Below are positions 5,273-8,315 of a stretch of 8,315 nt of DNA, piece by piece. The notes beneath the pieces were generated by a model, which was not told the origin of the DNA, did no database searches, and worked only from the letters and a program-made list of their open reading frames with translations. Source of the DNA: JBBIQS01 sp037442205 (GTDB lineage: Bacteria; Myxococcota; Myxococcia; Myxococcales; UBA5297); assembly GCA_037442205.1 (NCBI GenBank), contig JBBIQS010000158.1, positions 1-8,315 on the forward strand. The letters run 5' to 3'. Each line of letters starts with the position of its first letter. Positions within the stretch are counted from its first letter, which is position 1. Both the position numbers and the translations under genes were made by a program.

Positions 5273-6475
5273 TCAGCGAATCGCACCGCGCAGCGCCTGC
5301 GGGCTCACCGGCTCCCCTCTGCGGATCAGCTCGCGGGCCTGCTCGACCTTGTCCCAGACGTCCACCATCATCGCCCCGCGCACCCGCCCGTTCGCCAGGT
5401 AGTAGAGGACTCCCTTGCGCCCCTCCACCTGCCAGTCGGCGAAGGTCTCCAGGCGCGAATTGACGTCGCCGACCGCCTCGTAGCCGAGCTCGAACAGGTC
5501 CGAGAAGAAGTAGGGCAGGTGCAGGTACTTCTCCCCGGCGCCGGCCATGTTCCGCCCGGCCTGCCGGCCCTGGCTCAGCGCGTTGTCCCAGTGCTCGACC
5601 CGCATCCAGCGCCCGAGCGCGGCGTAGGGGAACTCGGCGTTGTCCCCGGCGGCGTAGACCTCCGGGCTGGAGCTCTGCAGCAGGGCGTTGACCGCCACGC
5701 CGTCGGCGATGGTCAGCCCGGCCGCCGCCGCCAGCTCGGTCGAGGGCCGGATTCCGACCCCGACCACCACCATGTCCGAGGGGAGCTGCTCCCCGTCGCG
5801 CGTGTTGGTGAGGAAGCGATTGCCCTTGTGCACGATCGACGTGGGGACGTCACCGCCGAGGACGCGGATCCCGCGCTCGCGAAACTGCTGGGTGACCAAT
5901 TGAGCGAAAGGCTCGGGAAACACCCGCTGGGCCAGGTATCGCCCGGGGAAGAGCATGGTCACCTGCGCGCCGGCGTGGGTCAGGGCCGCCGCCAGCTCCG
6001 AGCCGATGAACCCGCCGCCGATCACGGTGGCGGTTTTCCCCCGGGGAGCCATCTCCTGCAGCGCGGTGTAGTCGGCGAGGGTGCGGTAGTAGCTGACTCC
6101 CGGCAGCTCGCCTCCAGGGATGGCGAGCGTTCGGGGCGCCCCGCCGGTGGCGAGCAGCAGCTTGTCGTACTCGTGCTCGCCGCCGCGGTCGTCGATCAGC
6201 TTCCGCGCCGTGGCATCCAGGCCGGTTGCCCGCCGCCCGAGCAGCAGCTCGACGCCCTGGGACTGATACCACTCCAGCGAGTGGGGAAAGATCTCCGCGG
6301 GCTTCTTCTTGCCGAACCAGAGCTGCTTCGACAGAGGCGGGCGCTCGTACGGCAGCATGGCCTCGGCGCCGATCATCAGGATGGGCCCGGCGGTCTCCAC
6401 CTGGCGGATGCCTTCGACGGCCGAAGCGGCCGCCCGCCCAGCGCCCACGATCACGTAGCGATGCCGGGTCTTCAT
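5273..6475 (-). CDS. AIF-like FAD-dependent NAD(P)H oxidoreductase
   Basis: A 400-aa two-dinucleotide-fold flavoprotein, probably cytoplasmic. The FAD-binding GxG is at residues 11-13 (VIVGAGRAAAS). YERPPLSKQLWF (43-54) is the hallmark of the apoptosis-inducing-factor-like group. ATGGAPR is at 109-115, the NAD(P) site VIGGGFIGSE at 151-160, and the second FAD motif VYAAGDNAEFP at 273-283, followed by VEHWDNAL (293-300). The C-terminal part (about 319-385) includes PYFFSDLFELGYEAVGDV, as in AIF-type enzymes. The strand after the NAD(P) glycines ends in LFPGR rather than with an acidic residue, so cofactor preference is unclear. The electron acceptor could be a ferredoxin, a quinone or a small redox protein; none is encoded nearby. 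ATG 6475 has GGGGAGGGG six bases upstream. It is the first gene of the pair with folB and runs divergently from the coiled-coil gene. Confidence 0.9.
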   Translation of the reverse strand: MKTRHRYVIVGAGRAAASAVEGIRQVETAGPILMIGAEAMLPYERPPLSKQLWFGKKKPAEIFPHSLEWYQSQGVELLLGRRATGLDATARKLIDDRGGEHEYDKLLLATGGAPRTLAIPGGELPGVSYYRTLADYTALQEMAPRGKTATVIGGGFIGSELAAALTHAGAQVTMLFPGRYLAQRVFPEPFAQLVTQQFRERGIRVLGGDVPTSIVHKGNRFLTNTRDGEQLPSDMVVVGVGIRPSTELAAAAGLTIADGVAVNALLQSSSPEVYAAGDNAEFPYAALGRWMRVEHWDNALSQGRQAGRNMAGAGEKYLHLPYFFSDLFELGYEAVGDVNSRLETFADWQVEGRKGVLYYLANGRVRGAMMVDVWDKVEQARELIRRGEPVSPQALRGAIR

Positions 6476-6481
6476 CGATGG

Positions 6482-6490
6482 CCCCTCCCC
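6482..6490 (-). promoter_or_regulatory. Ribosome binding site of the oxidoreductase gene
   Basis: On the minus strand GGGGAGGGG lies six bases before ATG 6475. It is an almost ideal Shine-Dalgarno sequence and confirms this start. Confidence 0.75.
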
Positions 6491-6631
6491 GGGTTCAAGC
6501 TAGCGCGTGGGCCGCGCCGGCTCAGGCTCTCGAGCCGATCGGCAGAAAGGCGTGGCCAAGTGCCTCGACCCCTCGGCGATTCGCAGGGGCGCCGGGCGAC
6601 GCATGCCGGGAAGGCCAACAAATCCGCTTTT

Positions 6632-6660
6632 TTGCGCCCCCTCGGAGCGGGGGCTAAGCT
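6632..6660 (+). promoter_or_regulatory. Weak sigma-70-like promoter candidate for the coiled-coil gene
   Basis: TTGCGC (6632-6637) and TAAGCT (6655-6660) are 17 bases apart, the standard spacing. Each matches the consensus at three of six positions, including the important TAnnnT positions of the -10. The hexamers flank a GCCCCC/GGGGGC inverted repeat. The -10 lies about 33 bases before the GTG start at 6693, within the 217-bp divergent intergenic region. Tentative. Confidence 0.3.
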
Positions 6661-6692
6661 CGCCGTCAGACTCCCATCTCCTCGAGGGCGCA

Positions 6693-8315
6693 GTGGAACT
6701 CTCCCGCGGAAAGCTTCGCGATTCTCCCCTGGCCGCGCTGCTGCTCTCGGCGCGGCAGGCCGAGGCGACCGGCGCGCTCAAGATCGAAGCCAACGGCACC
6801 GTCTCCCGGCTCTTCCTGCGCCGCGGCCAGCCCCGCGGAGCGCTGATGGGCTTCGGCTATCGCCCGCTGGGCCAGGTGCTGGTGGAGAACGGGCTGGTGG
6901 ACCTGGAGGCCCTCGACTCCGCCCTCCCGGCCATCGAGCAGGGGCGGCCGCTGGAGGAGGTGCTGCTCGAGCGCGGCGCCATCGACCGCGGTTCGCTCAG
7001 CCAGGCCAAGAGGCTGCAGCAGCAGCAACACCTCAGGGAGCTGATCGGCCTGAGCGAAGGCTCCTTCGAATTCGAGGACAAAGAGCCGCCGGGTTGGACC
7101 GAGGAAGTGGAGCTCGATCCGGCCTGGAGCCTGGCCGAGGCGCTGAGCTCGCCCGCCGGTGAGGAGTTCGCGGCGCGGATGCTGGCCCAGCTCGGGCCGT
7201 GCTTCCTCCAGCTTGGCGGCGACTTCGAGGCGGTGGCCGAGGCGCTGCGGCTGGAGGCCGCCGATCGCAAGACGCTGGAGCGGCTGCGCCAGCCCGGCGC
7301 GGTCGAGGATCTGGTCGGCAAAGGACTGGAGCCGCGGCGCGCGCGCATCCTGGCGGCAGCGCTGGTGGGCGCCGGGGCGCTCAAGCGAGTCGAGCCCAGC
7401 CAGATCGAGCTGGCCCGCGCCGAGCGCGCCGCCGAGGAGCTTCGCCTCCAGGCGGAGAAGAAGGCGCAGGAGCTGGCGGCGCAGATCGAGGCCAAGGCCA
7501 GGCAGGATGTAGAGCAGGAGGCCCACCGGCGCTCCGAGCTGTCGGTCCGGCTCGAGGACGAGCGCCGGCAGCGCGAGGAGGAGCTTCAGCAGGCTGAGGA
7601 GCGCGCCCAAGCGGCCAAGCTGGCCAGCGAGAGGGCAGCAGCGACGCTGGAGCAGGCCCGCCAGGCGCGGGAGCGCGCGGGCGAAGAGGCCCGGCGCGCG
7701 GCCCGCGAGCTGACTGAGCGCGCCGAGAGGCTGGCCCGGGAGCTGGAAGAGAAGGCCCGCGCCGAAGCCGAAGAAGAGGCCGGGCAAGAGCTCGGCAGGG
7801 CCAGGCTGGAGTCGCTGGAGCTCGCCCAGGCGGTCGAAGAGGCCCAGCAGGCCCGCAAGGAAGCCCAGCGCAAGCGCGAGCAGGCCGCCAAGGAAGCGGC
7901 CCAGGCGGAGGAGCGGCTGCGGCAGGCCGAGGCGGAAGTGGAGATCGCCTCCAGCGCCAGCGGGACCGACCAGTCGGCCAGGATCGAGCAGGAGGCCCGG
8001 GCCCGCGCCGAGGAGCTGGCCCGCCGCGCCGCCGAGGAAGTCCGCCAGCGGGCACGCGTCGAGCTGGAGCAGGAGGCCGCTCGGTCGCAGGGGCTGTCGA
8101 AGGGCTTGGAGGAGGAGCGGGCAGGACGCGAGCGCGAGGAACAGGCGATCGCCGCCGCGGCCCGCCGCCTGGAAGAGCTGGAGCAGCGCCGCAGCAAGGC
8201 CGAAACGACTGCCAAGGAGCTGAGCGAGCAGGCCGATCAGATCGGGCGCGAGCTCGCCGAGGCCGCCGCGGCCCGAGCCGAGCAGCAGGCCCGCGCGGCC
8301 CGGGAGCAGGCGGAG
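6693..8315 (+). CDS. DUF4388/MshEN-like N-terminus with long coiled coil (partial, runs off window)
   Basis: The frame is open from GTG 6693 to the last base, giving 541 residues with no stop. GAGGG lies four bases upstream of the GTG. An in-frame ATG at 6603 would add 30 residues but has no clear binding site and crosses the promoter candidate. Residues about 3-53 resemble the start of a DUF4388 (PATAN) domain: GKLRDSPLAALLLSARQAEATGALKI, then LFLRRGQPRGAL. Residues 58-109 form two similar segments, PLGQVLVENGLVDLEAL and PLEEVLLERGAIDRGSL, like the GspE N-terminal/MshEN repeats. LIGLSEGSFEFED (117-129) fits the end of a DUF4388 unit. From about 235 to the edge the chain is almost pure Ala/Glu/Arg/Gln/Leu coiled coil, with one break (419-428, ASSASGTDQS). 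There is no signal peptide, so it is probably cytoplasmic. A scaffold or regulatory role is inferred; the C-terminus is unseen. Confidence 0.8.
   Translation, partial: MELSRGKLRDSPLAALLLSARQAEATGALKIEANGTVSRLFLRRGQPRGALMGFGYRPLGQVLVENGLVDLEALDSALPAIEQGRPLEEVLLERGAIDRGSLSQAKRLQQQQHLRELIGLSEGSFEFEDKEPPGWTEEVELDPAWSLAEALSSPAGEEFAARMLAQLGPCFLQLGGDFEAVAEALRLEAADRKTLERLRQPGAVEDLVGKGLEPRRARILAAALVGAGALKRVEPSQIELARAERAAEELRLQAEKKAQELAAQIEAKARQDVEQEAHRRSELSVRLEDERRQREEELQQAEERAQAAKLASERAAATLEQARQARERAGEEARRAARELTERAERLARELEEKARAEAEEEAGQELGRARLESLELAQAVEEAQQARKEAQRKREQAAKEAAQAEERLRQAEAEVEIASSASGTDQSARIEQEARARAEELARRAAEEVRQRARVELEQEAARSQGLSKGLEEERAGREREEQAIAAAARRLEELEQRRSKAETTAKELSEQADQIGRELAEAAAARAEQQARAAREQAE

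Noticed and set aside
6628..6653. Intrinsic terminator (T-run with GCCCCC/GGGGGC hairpin)
   Set aside because: The T-run precedes the hairpin on the plus strand and appears as an A-run after it on the minus strand, so neither direction has a hairpin followed by U; the site lies between divergent genes.
5225..7162. 645-codon open frame on the plus strand
   Set aside because: It is antisense to folB and the oxidoreductase and then out of frame with the DUF4388 gene; the composition is Arg/Pro/Gly-rich and no motif is recognisable.
6666..7787. 373-codon open frame on the minus strand
   Set aside because: It is antisense to the DUF4388/coiled-coil gene. The repetitive GAG/GCC/CTG codons of that gene keep the reverse frame open; its Leu/Gly-rich product has no family features.

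Overview
The window is high-GC DNA with strong G/C preference at third codon positions. It looks like a Gram-negative bacterium of the Myxococcota / deltaproteobacterial type. This rests on a large lipoprotein with CDDGNxC cysteine-rich repeats, a second lipoprotein with no recognised family, and a DUF4388-type protein fused to a very long coiled coil. The placement is inferred from gene style; there is no rRNA or other phylogenetic marker here.

Layout. Positions 1-505 are mostly non-coding. They hold the possible tail of an upstream gene, a 15-bp-stem hairpin (68-102), a 22-bp tandem array with dyad symmetry (136-236), a UUCG hairpin (280-295), a relic-like repeat (311-394) and an extended -10 promoter candidate (446-454). 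Next comes a plus-strand run: a 658-aa lipoprotein (506-2482), a C-terminal-half glycosyltransferase fragment overlapping it by one base (2482-3066), a spacer, a 205-aa probable lipoprotein (3410-4027), an N-terminally truncated winged-helix-like fragment (4028-4333) and a small gene broken by an in-frame TGA (4445-4828). On the minus strand, a likely two-gene operon encodes an AIF-like FAD/NAD(P) oxidoreductase (6475 to 5273) and dihydroneopterin aldolase FolB (5265 to 4912). Diverging from it is a plus-strand DUF4388/MshEN-like coiled-coil protein (6693 to beyond 8315), which stays open to the window edge.

How it fits together. The minus-strand pair and the right-hand coiled-coil gene look intact and under selection. 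The 2.48-4.83 kb stretch looks like an accessory region with at least three gene remnants. It lies between two direct repeats of about 85 bp: the left copy resembles the 3' end and downstream flank of folB, and the right copy is that flank itself. This suggests an old insertion or rearrangement next to folB. I found no integrase, transposase, CRISPR array, tRNA or rRNA. The most unusual elements are the 22-bp array, the folB-end repeats, the TGA-interrupted gene and the DUF4388/MshEN-like coiled-coil architecture.
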